In this document: in pieces, positions 26,986 through 32,267 of the stretch
Numbering within the stretch: position 1 is the stretch's first letter
How the letters are laid out: the number at the start of each line of letters is the position of its first letter
Assembly: GCF_044901685.1 (NCBI RefSeq)
Contig: NZ_JBJDPS010000010.1
Coordinates: forward strand, 1-64,000
Direction of reading: 5' to 3'
Source: Micromonospora_G sp044901685
Lineage (GTDB): Bacteria > Actinomycetota > Actinomycetes > Mycobacteriales > Micromonosporaceae
DNA length: 64,000 nucleotides
The notes under the pieces: generated by a model
The model's input: the letters and a program-made list of their open reading frames with translations, nothing else
Told to the model about the DNA's origin: nothing
Database searches by the model: none
Position numbers and translations under genes: made by a program

Positions 26986-27117
26986 GTGTCACAGCACCTC
27001 CACACCGAAACCACGCGGTTGATGCCGCGCGGCGGTGTCGTGCTGCTTCCCGTCTGGCCAGCCCACAACGATGTCATGCCTCAATGCCAGCGAGCCCTCG
27101 GCAGGCGGCGGACGTAG
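26986..27117 (+). CDS. 43-codon leader ORF upstream of the tRNA array
   Basis: GTG start at 26986 with AAGGAG (26974-26979) 6 nt upstream, a near-perfect ribosome site. The product begins MSQHLHTETTRL and ends CQRALGRRRT; it matches nothing I know. After the start, 42 codons comprise 28 different sense codons and 16 of 20 amino acids (no Phe, Ile, Lys or Tyr): all four Pro codons, four Leu (CTC, CTG, CTT, TTG), four Arg (CGG, CGC, CGA, AGG), both Gln, plus TGG and TGC. Several (TCA, CCA, CCT, CTT, CGA, AGG, CAA) are rare in such DNA. The last codons and stop form one arm of a hairpin that competes with a terminator. Probably a sensor leader peptide. Confidence 0.7.
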   Translation: MSQHLHTETTRLMPRGGVVLLPVWPAHNDVMPQCQRALGRRRT

Positions 27118-27171
27118 CGCTCGACAAGCGCCTACGCCGCCCTCCCAGCTTCGGGAACGGGCGGCGTTTTT
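27107..27171 (+). promoter_or_regulatory. Predicted attenuator: competing antiterminator and intrinsic terminator
   Basis: Hairpin A: 27107-27121 pairs with 27127-27141 (14 bp with single bulges at A27112 and C27132, loop CGACA). Hairpin B: CGCCGCCC (27135-27142) pairs with GGGCGGCG (27159-27166), with an inner TCCC/GGGA stem, followed by TTTTT (27167-27171): a standard intrinsic terminator. Both use 27135-27141, so only one can form. The stop codon TAG of the leader ORF (27115-27117) lies inside the left arm of hairpin A. A ribosome at the stop would block A and let B form; a ribosome stalled earlier would let A form and allow transcription into the tRNAs. Confidence 0.75.
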
Positions 27172-27196
27172 GTTGTACGGAAACAGCACAGCACAC

Positions 27197-27269
27197 AGGG
27201 GTGTGGCGCAACTGGTAGCGCAGCGGTTTCCAACACCGAAGGCTGCGGGTTCGAATCCTGTCGCCCCTG
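27197..27269 (+). tRNA. tRNA-Trp(CCA), array position 1
   Basis: 73 nt. Acceptor AGGGGTG/CGCCCCT (one G-U type pair), D stem GCGC/GCGC, anticodon loop TTCCAAC, T arm GCGGG-TTCGAAT-CCTGT. Discriminator G; CCA not encoded. The anticodon stem has one terminal mismatch. First tRNA after the terminator. Confidence 0.88.
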
Positions 27270-27315
27270 CAACTCCCCCGACTCCGGCCGGCGGGACCGA
27301 TGGTTGAGAACTCCA

Positions 27316-27398
27316 CAGCGGATGGCACATAGCACCCGACCCGGCTTCGGACCGGGAGACGGTCACGCTCGTTGCTGGTTCGAATCCAGCTTCCCCGG
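27316..27398 (+). tRNA. Degenerate tRNA-like gene, anticodon TCG (Arg), array position 2
   Basis: The 3' half is clear: anticodon stem CCCGG/CCGGG with loop CTTCGGA, a 17-nt variable region that can form a short arm, T arm GCTGG-TTCGAAT-CCAGC, TTCCCCG, discriminator G and encoded CCA (27399-27401). The 5' half is poor: the best acceptor strand CAGCGGA (27316 on) has two mismatches, and the D arm lacks the GG of a normal D loop. It may be non-functional, or an unusual class II-like tRNA with an Arg anticodon. Confidence 0.4.
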
Positions 27399-27402
27399 CC
27401 AC

Positions 27403-27477
27403 GCTCCGGTAGCCCAACCGGCAGGAGGCGGCGCCTTCAAAACGCGCACAGTGTGCGTTCGAATCGCACCCGGAGCA
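27403..27477 (+). tRNA. tRNA-Leu(CAA)-like with short variable loop, array position 3
   Basis: 75 nt. Acceptor GCTCCGG/CCGGAGC perfect, D stem GCC/GGC, anticodon stem GCGCC/CGCGC (four pairs, one C-C mismatch) with loop TTCAAAA giving CAA, variable loop ACAGT, T arm GTGCG-TTCGAAT-CGCAC. Discriminator A; CCA not encoded. Bacterial tRNA-Leu normally has a long variable arm; this one does not. A shifted loop would give TCA, with fewer stem pairs. Confidence 0.78.
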
Positions 27478-27550
27478 CCCGTTCGAGTGGACCAGGGGCC
27501 GCCCTGGTAGGGTTGGCGGCACGCCGTTGAGACGTACCGACGGCGTTTGT

Positions 27551-27623
27551 GCGGACGTAGCGCAGTTGGTAGCGCATCACCTTGCCAAGGTGAGGGTCGC
27601 GGGTTCGAGTCCCGTCGTCCGCT
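27551..27623 (+). tRNA. tRNA-Gly(GCC), array position 4
   Basis: 73 nt, standard cloverleaf: GCGGACG/CGTCCGC, D stem GCGC/GCGC, anticodon stem TCACC/GGTGA with loop TTGCCAA, T stem GCGGG/CCCGT. Discriminator T; CCA not encoded. The 73-nt spacer before it (27478-27550) has two hairpins, CCAGGG/CCCTGG and ACGCCGT/ACGGCGT, the latter followed by TTTGT. Confidence 0.92.
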
Positions 27624-27685
27624 CTCTCGCACCACGAGCCTGCGGCGTGCACAGCCACGCCGGGGCGGACCTCTTGGGGTCACCT

Positions 27686-27757
27686 TCCCGAATCGTCCAA
27701 CCGGCCGGACGCGCCGCTCTGGACGGCGAATCTCAGGTTCGAATCCTCCTTCGGGAG
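27686..27757 (+). tRNA. tRNA-Gln(CTG), array position 5
   Basis: 72 nt. Acceptor TCCCGAA/TTCGGGA perfect, D stem GTCC/GGAC, anticodon stem CGCCG/CGGCG with loop CTCTGGA, anticodon CTG. The T stem is weak (TCAGG/CCTCC, three pairs). Discriminator G as in other tRNA-Gln; CCA not encoded. The preceding spacer carries a GGCGTG/CACGCC hairpin (27644-27661). Confidence 0.85.
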
Positions 27758-27764
27758 CGGCAAT

Positions 27765-27837
27765 GCCCTCGTAGCCCAGCGGTAGAGGCAACGGTCTGAG
27801 GGGCCGTACAGGGTGCGTTCGAGTCGCACCGAGGGCA
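27765..27837 (+). tRNA. tRNA-Leu(GAG)-like with short variable loop, array position 6
   Basis: 73 nt. Acceptor GCCCTCG/CGAGGGC perfect, D stem GCC/GGC, anticodon stem ACGGT/GCCGT with loop CTGAGGG, variable loop ACAGG, T stem GTGCG/CGCAC. Discriminator A. Class I shape although the anticodon is for Leu. Confidence 0.85.
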
Positions 27838-27852
27838 CGCAACGCACCACCT

Positions 27853-27930
27853 GCCCGGGTGGGCAAATTGGCAAAGTCGCCGCACTCAGACTGCGGAGTT
27901 GTGCGGGTTCGAGTCCCGCCCCGGGTACCA
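27853..27930 (+). tRNA. tRNA-Leu(CAG)-like with short variable loop, array position 7
   Basis: Acceptor GCCCGGG/CCCGGGT (terminal G-T), D stem GGC/GTC, anticodon stem CCGCA/TGCGG with loop CTCAGAC, variable loop AGTTGT, T stem GCGGG/CCCGC. Discriminator A and encoded CCA (27928-27930). Again class I shape with a Leu anticodon. Confidence 0.85.
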
Positions 27931-27940
27931 GCACCAACTC

Positions 27941-28016
27941 GGGCTCGTAGCTCACTTGGTAGAGCGCCTGGTTTGCACCCAGGAGGCAGCAGGTTCGATC
28001 CCTGTCGGGTCCACCA
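27941..28016 (+). tRNA. tRNA-Ala(TGC), array position 8
   Basis: Acceptor GGGCTCG/CGGGTCC with two wobble pairs; the 3:70 pair is G-T (G3-U70), the alanine identity element. Anticodon stem CCTGG/CCAGG, loop TTTGCAC. Discriminator A, CCA encoded (28014-28016). Confidence 0.93.
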
Positions 28017-28025
28017 GATTCTCAC

Positions 28026-28098
28026 GCCCCTGTAGCTCAGCGGATAGAGCGTCCGGCTACGAACCGGAAGGGCGGCCGTTCGAACCGGTCCAGGGGCA
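28026..28098 (+). tRNA. tRNA-Arg(ACG), array position 9
   Basis: 73 nt. Acceptor GCCCCTG/CAGGGGC perfect, anticodon stem TCCGG/CCGGA, loop CTACGAA, with A34 expected to become inosine and A20-type D loop AGCGGATA as in other tRNA-Arg. Discriminator A; CCA not encoded. Confidence 0.93.
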
Positions 28099-28108
28099 CG
28101 TAGGTGAT

Positions 28109-28180
28109 GCGCCGCTAGCTCAATGGCAGAGCAGTGCACTTTTAATGCACGGGTTCAGGGTTCGACCCCCTGGCGGCGTA
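28109..28180 (+). tRNA. tRNA-Lys(TTT), array position 10
   Basis: 72 nt. Acceptor GCGCCGC/GCGGCGT (terminal G-T), D stem GCTC/GAGC, anticodon stem GTGCA/TGCAC, loop CTTTTAA, T stem CAGGG/CCCTG. Discriminator A; CCA not encoded. Reads AAA, a rare codon in GC-rich genes. Confidence 0.92.
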
Positions 28181-28182
28181 CT

Positions 28183-28254
28183 TGCGGGATGGCGCAGTGG
28201 AAGCGCGCTGGGCTCATAATCCAGAGGTCCCGGGTTCGACTCCCGGTCCCGCTC
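28183..28254 (+). tRNA. tRNA-Met(CAT), initiator-like, array position 11
   Basis: 72 nt. Anticodon arm CTGGG-CTCATAA-TCCAG followed by AGAGGTC closely follows the initiator pattern, in which three G:C pairs sit under the loop (here the third is G-T). Acceptor GCGGGA/TCCCGC pairs six bases, and positions 1 and 72 (T-T) do not pair, as expected of an initiator, though bacterial initiators usually have C-A there. Discriminator C is unusual. CCA not encoded. Confidence 0.75.
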
Positions 28255-28256
28255 CC

Positions 28257-28329
28257 GCCCCGGTAGCTCAGTCGGTGGAGCGCCGTCCTGATAAGACGGA
28301 GGACGCAGGTTCGAGTCCTGCCCAGGGCA
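28257..28329 (+). tRNA. tRNA-Ile(GAT), array position 12
   Basis: 73 nt. Acceptor GCCCCGG/CCAGGGC with one C-A mismatch, anticodon stem CCGTC/GACGG, loop CTGATAA, T stem GCAGG/CCTGC. Discriminator A; only 2 nt separate it from the preceding tRNA. Confidence 0.9.
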
Positions 28330-28348
28330 CGCACGATCGCGGAGGTGA

Positions 28349-28423
28349 GCCCGTATAGCTCAGTGGGAGAGCGTCGCTCTTACAAAGCGAGGGTCCCGGG
28401 TTCGAATCCTGGTGCGGGCACCA
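28349..28423 (+). tRNA. tRNA-Val(TAC), array position 13
   Basis: Acceptor GCCCGTA/TGCGGGC (one T-G), D stem GCTC/GAGC, anticodon stem TCGCT/AGCGA, loop CTTACAA, T stem CCGGG/CCTGG. Discriminator A and encoded CCA (28421-28423). Confidence 0.93.
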
Positions 28424-28424
28424 C

Positions 28425-28498
28425 GAGCAAATGCCCGAGTGGTGAGGGAGCCGCCTGCAAAGCGGTCTACCCGGGTTCGATTCCCGGTTTGCTCTCCA
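28425..28498 (+). tRNA. tRNA-Cys(GCA), array position 14
   Basis: Acceptor GAGCAAA/TTTGCTC perfect, D stem CCC/GGG, anticodon stem GCCGC/GCGGT, loop CTGCAAA, T stem CCGGG/CCCGG. Discriminator T, the cysteine identity base, and encoded CCA (28496-28498). The last 32 bp overlap, on the other strand, the 3' end of the HPF-like gene. Confidence 0.93.
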
Positions 28499-28904
28499 TG
28501 TCATCCGCTGGGTGAGCCCCGTGCTCGTCGGGCACGGTCACGTGCTGCGAGGCGGTGTCGCGCAGGTGGCGGTTGTGGCGGGGTTCCTGCCGGGTCTTCG
28601 CGTCGTTGAGCCGCCGCCGCAGGTCGTCGCGTACGTCGTTGAGCGCGGCGCGCAGGTCCTCCTCCGAGGAGGTCGTGACGATTTTCTGCTGGCCGGCGAC
28701 CCAGCACTCCAGGGTGACCTTCTGTCCCCGGGCGGCGCGGTCCTTCACCGAGACCTCGAGTGCGGTCGTGTCGGCGGAGTAGGTGGCCAGTCGCGCGTCG
28801 AGGGTGCCGAACTGCTCGGCGATCCAGTTCCGGTCCCCCTGGGAGAAGCCGGTGCCGACGCGTAGGCAGTCGGCGACGGTGGCCGGGGTCGTCTGGACGC
28901 TCAT
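28467..28904 (-). CDS. Small HPF/RaiA-like ribosome-associated protein
   Basis: 145 residues. A helix EQFGTLDARLATY, three strands (TALEVSVKDRAARGQKVTLECW in parts, QKIVTTSSEE) and a long helix DLRAALNDVRDDLRRRLNDA follow the order of HPF/RaiA ribosome-hibernation factors, ending with the basic KTRQEPRHNRHLR segment. Identity to classic HPF is low, so the call rests on pattern and resemblance to small actinobacterial HPF-like proteins. About 30 extra C-terminal residues follow; the last ten (MESKPGIEPG) are antisense to tRNA-Cys. It converges on the tRNA array, suggesting linked roles in translation under stress. Confidence 0.6.
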   Translation of the reverse strand: MSVQTTPATVADCLRVGTGFSQGDRNWIAEQFGTLDARLATYSADTTALEVSVKDRAARGQKVTLECWVAGQQKIVTTSSEEDLRAALNDVRDDLRRRLNDAKTRQEPRHNRHLRDTASQHVTVPDEHGAHPADDMESKPGIEPG

Positions 28905-29284
28905 CGCCGTACCCCGCTCTCGGTGGGCACGGGTGGGACGGTGTCGTACCGGCTGTTACCACGCATGTTCGCTGACCCTTCCAGTTCCACGAGCTGGATG
29001 TCGCTCGCGTCTTGATCAGCCCATTACCCCACGTCGTACCACCCGGAAACGTACCAATAACGATCTTGGATGGGGTACGGCGACGGCGGCTGCCGGCGGC
29101 CGTCCGGTGCGACACGCCGGGGTGCTGTCGGGTTCGTGACCGGCTGTCGACGGTTTTTGCGTCCCTCGTCAATATTTCCATGATCCGCAGCGGTCGATAG
29201 GCGGTACGGTCCTTACTACTGCGGCGTGCACGCGCCCGACGCACGCCGTCACCCGCCTGGCCACTGTGCACGGAGGACACACGT
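28905..29284. other. Intergenic region between divergent HPF-like and LVIVD genes
   Basis: 380 bp, less GC-rich near the middle (29050-29070 and 29150-29180). It must hold the promoters of both flanking genes. GGAGG (29273-29277) is the ribosome site of the LVIVD gene. I found no convincing ORF, tRNA or repeat; the open frames here are reading-frame shadows. Confidence 0.6.
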
Positions 29285-31300
29285 ATGGGTAATCAATCGG
29301 ATCGCGGGGCACGCGGGAGACGTCGGCTCGTCGGCGCGACAGCCGGAGCGCTTCTCCTCATGGCCCTGCTCCCGGGTACGGCGTCGGGTCAGGAGCCCGA
29401 GCCGGATCCACGGATCGGGCTGGGCTCGGGGTGGTTGGACGCGCAGAGCGCGAGCAGCAACCTCGAACTCCTGGCGCACCACGACAAGCCGGCCGGCTTC
29501 GTCAATCCCGCCAATCCTGGCGACTTCGGTTACGCCGGATCGGATCTCGCCTTCGGCGGCGACCACGCCTTCATGGGCAACTTCAACGGTTTCAACATCT
29601 ACGACATCTCACGGCCGGCCGACCCGACGCTCGTCACGAGCGTGGTCTGTCCGGGCGGCCAGGGTGATCTCAGTGTTCACGGGGATCTGCTGTTCATGTC
29701 GGTCGAGGAGACCCGTGGTCGGCTCGACTGCGGCGCGGACCCCACGGTCGGCACCCGCTTCCAGGGCGTACGGATCTTCGACATCAGCGACGTGACGAGC
29801 CCGGTGCAGGTCGCCGCCGTACAGACCTGTCGTGGCTCGCACACCCACACGCTGGTGACCGACCCGGACGACAGCGCGAACCTGTACGTCTACGTCTCCG
29901 GCACCGCCGGGGTACGCCCGGCGAGCACGCTGGCCGGGTGCAACAACACTCCGGCGGCCGGTGAGGATCCGGCGCGGTGGCGGATCGACGTGATCAAGGT
30001 TCCGGTGGCCGCGCCCGAGCAGGCGGCGGTCGTGAGTGGGCCGAGGCTGTTCGCCAACCCGCAGACGGGTGCGATCGACGGCCTACAGAACACGCCGCCC
30101 GCGCCGACGCACCCGTCCGGCGGGGGCTGGAGCCCGTCGCCGGTCACCGATGCCTGTCACGACATCACCGCGTACCCGGCGTTGGGCTTGGCCGCGGGTG
30201 CCTGTGAGGGCAACGGGATCCTGATCGACATCTCCGATCCGGCCAACCCGGTACGGATCGACGAGGTCTCCGACCCGAACTTCGCGTACTGGCACTCGGC
30301 CACGCTCAGCAACGACGGCAAGAAGGTCATCTTCACCGACGAGTGGGGCGGTGGCACCGGTGCCCGGTGCCGGACGACGGACCAGCCGCAGTGGGGCGCG
30401 AACGCGATCTTCGACATCGTCGGCGGCAAGATGCGGTTCGCCAGCTACTACAAGCTGCCGGTGCCGCAGACCCTGACCGAGAACTGCGTCGCGCACAACG
30501 GTTCGCTGATCCCCGTACCGGGTCGGGACATCCTGGCCCAGGCCTGGTACCAGGGTGGCATCTCGCTGTTGGACTTCACCGACTCGGCCAACCCGCGCGA
30601 GATCGGCTTCTTCGACCGGGGCGCGATCAGCCCCACCGCGCTCACGCTCGGCGGTTTCTGGTCGGCGTACTGGTACAACGGCCAGGTCTACGGCAGCGAG
30701 ATCGCCCGGGGCTTCGACGTCTTCGGCCTGCGTCCGAGCCAGCACCTGACCGAGGCGGAGATCGCCGCGGCCCGTGAGGTACGGCTGCCGGAGTTCAACG
30801 CCCAGCACCAGGCCAAGGTCACCTGGGCGCCGAGTTTCGCGGTGGCCCGGGCCCGGTTCGACCAGTTGAGCCGTACCTGCACGTCGACCATCTCGGCCCG
30901 GCACAACGGGCCGTTGACGGTGTCGGGTGTCACCTGCCTGACCGGCGCGACGGTCAACGGTCCGGTGACGGTCCGGCCGGGTGCCTCGCTGCTGGCGATC
31001 AACTCGACGGTCAGCGGCCCGGTGTCCGCGTCGAACGCGGCGGCCGTGCAGCTCTACAAGAGCACCGTACGCGGACCGGTCAGTGTGAACGGCACGAAGG
31101 GCAGCGCCGCGATCGTGGATTCCGAGATCCACGGGCCGGTGGTGCTGAACGGCGGCTCCGGTACGGTCGAGCCGATCGTGGCCGACAGCACGGTGCGCGG
31201 TCCGCTCTCCTGCACCGGCAACACCCCCACCCCGATCAACCTCGGTGCGGCGAACACGGTGCACGGGCCGGCTGCCGGCCAGTGCGCGAACCTTGACTGA
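29285..31300 (+). CDS. Secreted LVIVD-repeat protein with beta-helical C-terminus
   Basis: 671 residues; GGAGG 7 nt before the ATG. Signal peptide RGRRRLVGATAGALLLMALL ending near TASG. LVIVD-type repeats occur as VRIFDISDVTSPVQVAAV, ILIDISDPANPVRIDEVS and SLLDFTDSANPREIGFF, giving a seven-bladed propeller-like region. The last 130 residues are repeats of about 20 residues centred on GPV (NGPVTVRPGASLLAINS, SGPVSASNAAAVQL, RGPVSVNGT), as in bactofilin-like right-handed helices. Extracellular, function unknown. A DUF305 gene converges on it, a pairing I have seen as common in actinomycetes. Confidence 0.82.
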   Translation: MGNQSDRGARGRRRLVGATAGALLLMALLPGTASGQEPEPDPRIGLGSGWLDAQSASSNLELLAHHDKPAGFVNPANPGDFGYAGSDLAFGGDHAFMGNFNGFNIYDISRPADPTLVTSVVCPGGQGDLSVHGDLLFMSVEETRGRLDCGADPTVGTRFQGVRIFDISDVTSPVQVAAVQTCRGSHTHTLVTDPDDSANLYVYVSGTAGVRPASTLAGCNNTPAAGEDPARWRIDVIKVPVAAPEQAAVVSGPRLFANPQTGAIDGLQNTPPAPTHPSGGGWSPSPVTDACHDITAYPALGLAAGACEGNGILIDISDPANPVRIDEVSDPNFAYWHSATLSNDGKKVIFTDEWGGGTGARCRTTDQPQWGANAIFDIVGGKMRFASYYKLPVPQTLTENCVAHNGSLIPVPGRDILAQAWYQGGISLLDFTDSANPREIGFFDRGAISPTALTLGGFWSAYWYNGQVYGSEIARGFDVFGLRPSQHLTEAEIAAAREVRLPEFNAQHQAKVTWAPSFAVARARFDQLSRTCTSTISARHNGPLTVSGVTCLTGATVNGPVTVRPGASLLAINSTVSGPVSASNAAAVQLYKSTVRGPVSVNGTKGSAAIVDSEIHGPVVLNGGSGTVEPIVADSTVRGPLSCTGNTPTPINLGAANTVHGPAAGQCANLD

Positions 31301-31318
31301 CCTGCGGTAACGGCGTCA

Positions 31319-31367
31319 CCCGGGGGAGGTGTCCGGTCCGGTTCTCCGGCCGGGCACCTCCCCCGGG
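31319..31367. terminator. Bidirectional hairpin between convergent LVIVD and DUF305 genes
   Basis: 13-bp perfect stem CCCGGGGGAGGTG (31319-31331) / CACCTCCCCCGGG (31355-31367), loop 23 nt with internal pairing. It lies between two convergent gene ends. Confidence 0.75.
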
Positions 31368-31381
31368 TCCGTACCAGCCGC

Positions 31382-32143
31382 TCAGCGCGGGAGTCGGGCC
31401 AGCAACTCCCGCATGCTCTTGATCTCGATACCCTGGTCGGCGTTGACCTCGCGGGCAAACCGGTCACTCGCCGGCTCCAGCCCGCCGTTGGCCGCGTAGA
31501 GCTGCTGGACCATGGTCAACGCGCCCTCGTGGTGCCGGATCATGAGTTCGAGGAAGGTCCGGTCGAACTCCGCTCCCCGCGCACGTTCCAACTGGCCGAA
31601 CTGTTCCGGGGTGAGCATGCCCGGCATCACGGCGTCGTGTTCGGCGTGGTGCGCGTGCGGACCGGGAAGAGCCTCGCGGCGCTCGGTGAGCCAACGCTCC
31701 ATCTGCGCTATCTCGTCCCGCTGTGAGGTGTCGATCCGACGTGCGACCAGCGACAACTCCGGGCTCTGCGCGCGGTCCGCGACGAGTGCGGTCATCTCCA
31801 GCGCCTGCCGGTGGTGCCCGATCATCCTTTGCATGAACTGCGTGTCGGCCGGGTTGTGTGCCGGCGGCGCCGGCAGTTGGGACTGCTCGACCGGTGAGAG
31901 GGTACGGCCGGGCTGACCCGGTGCGCCGGGCTGGACCACCTGGTTGGCGGTGGGTGGGACGGACTGGGCCACCCGGTCGTCCGGACTGTCCCCGGTGGAG
32001 CGCAAAACGACGAAGAGCGCCAGGCCGAGGGCGACGGCGACGGCCGCCACGGCGGCCAGGATTCGGTGACGCGACGAGAGGACGATTCGATCACCGTAAC
32101 GGATCTCGACCGGCTCGGCGAGGCCCGTTCGGGCAGTGACCAC
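31382..32143 (-). CDS. Membrane-anchored DUF305 protein
   Basis: 253 residues from GTG 32143. One N-terminal transmembrane helix (ILAAVAAVAVALGLALFVVL), a Pro-rich linker, then DUF305 with two half-domains marked FMQRMIGHHRQALEMTALV and FLELMIRHHEGALTMVQQL and the ferritin-like four-helix pattern. DUF305 proteins are found with copper-handling genes and are thought to bind metal at the paired His; none is proved here. The domain lies outside the membrane. Confidence 0.88.
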   Translation of the reverse strand: MVTARTGLAEPVEIRYGDRIVLSSRHRILAAVAAVAVALGLALFVVLRSTGDSPDDRVAQSVPPTANQVVQPGAPGQPGRTLSPVEQSQLPAPPAHNPADTQFMQRMIGHHRQALEMTALVADRAQSPELSLVARRIDTSQRDEIAQMERWLTERREALPGPHAHHAEHDAVMPGMLTPEQFGQLERARGAEFDRTFLELMIRHHEGALTMVQQLYAANGGLEPASDRFAREVNADQGIEIKSMRELLARLPR

Positions 32144-32267
32144 CGGGGTACGTCGCGGGTCCCGAACGCCGGGGTCCTCGTCCCGGGCCGATCAACCCGT
32201 CGTACGGGGGGACCGGGGCGGCTTGCCCCCGGTCCCCCCGTACGCTCGACGGGCGGCGTCGGCCGTG

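Noticed and set aside
23655..27077. Minus-strand open frame of 1140 codons opposite the subtilase
   Set aside because: Mirror of the third-position G/C bias of the plus-strand S8 gene; low-complexity, no family features, no start signal.
27135..27171. T-box riboswitch upstream of the tRNAs
   Set aside because: No T-box sequence or specifier loop arrangement is visible; the leader has an ORF instead.
27363..28139. Minus-strand frames of 60-260 codons across the tRNA array (GFEPAT-like repeats)
   Set aside because: These are antisense readings of tRNA T-arms; repeated GFEP/NPVV/SRSG words come from the GGTTCGA sequence of each tRNA.
26902..28904. Prophage or integrative element carrying the tRNA array
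   Set aside because: No integrase, recombinase, capsid or replication gene within the window, and no flanking direct repeat at tRNA ends that I could see.
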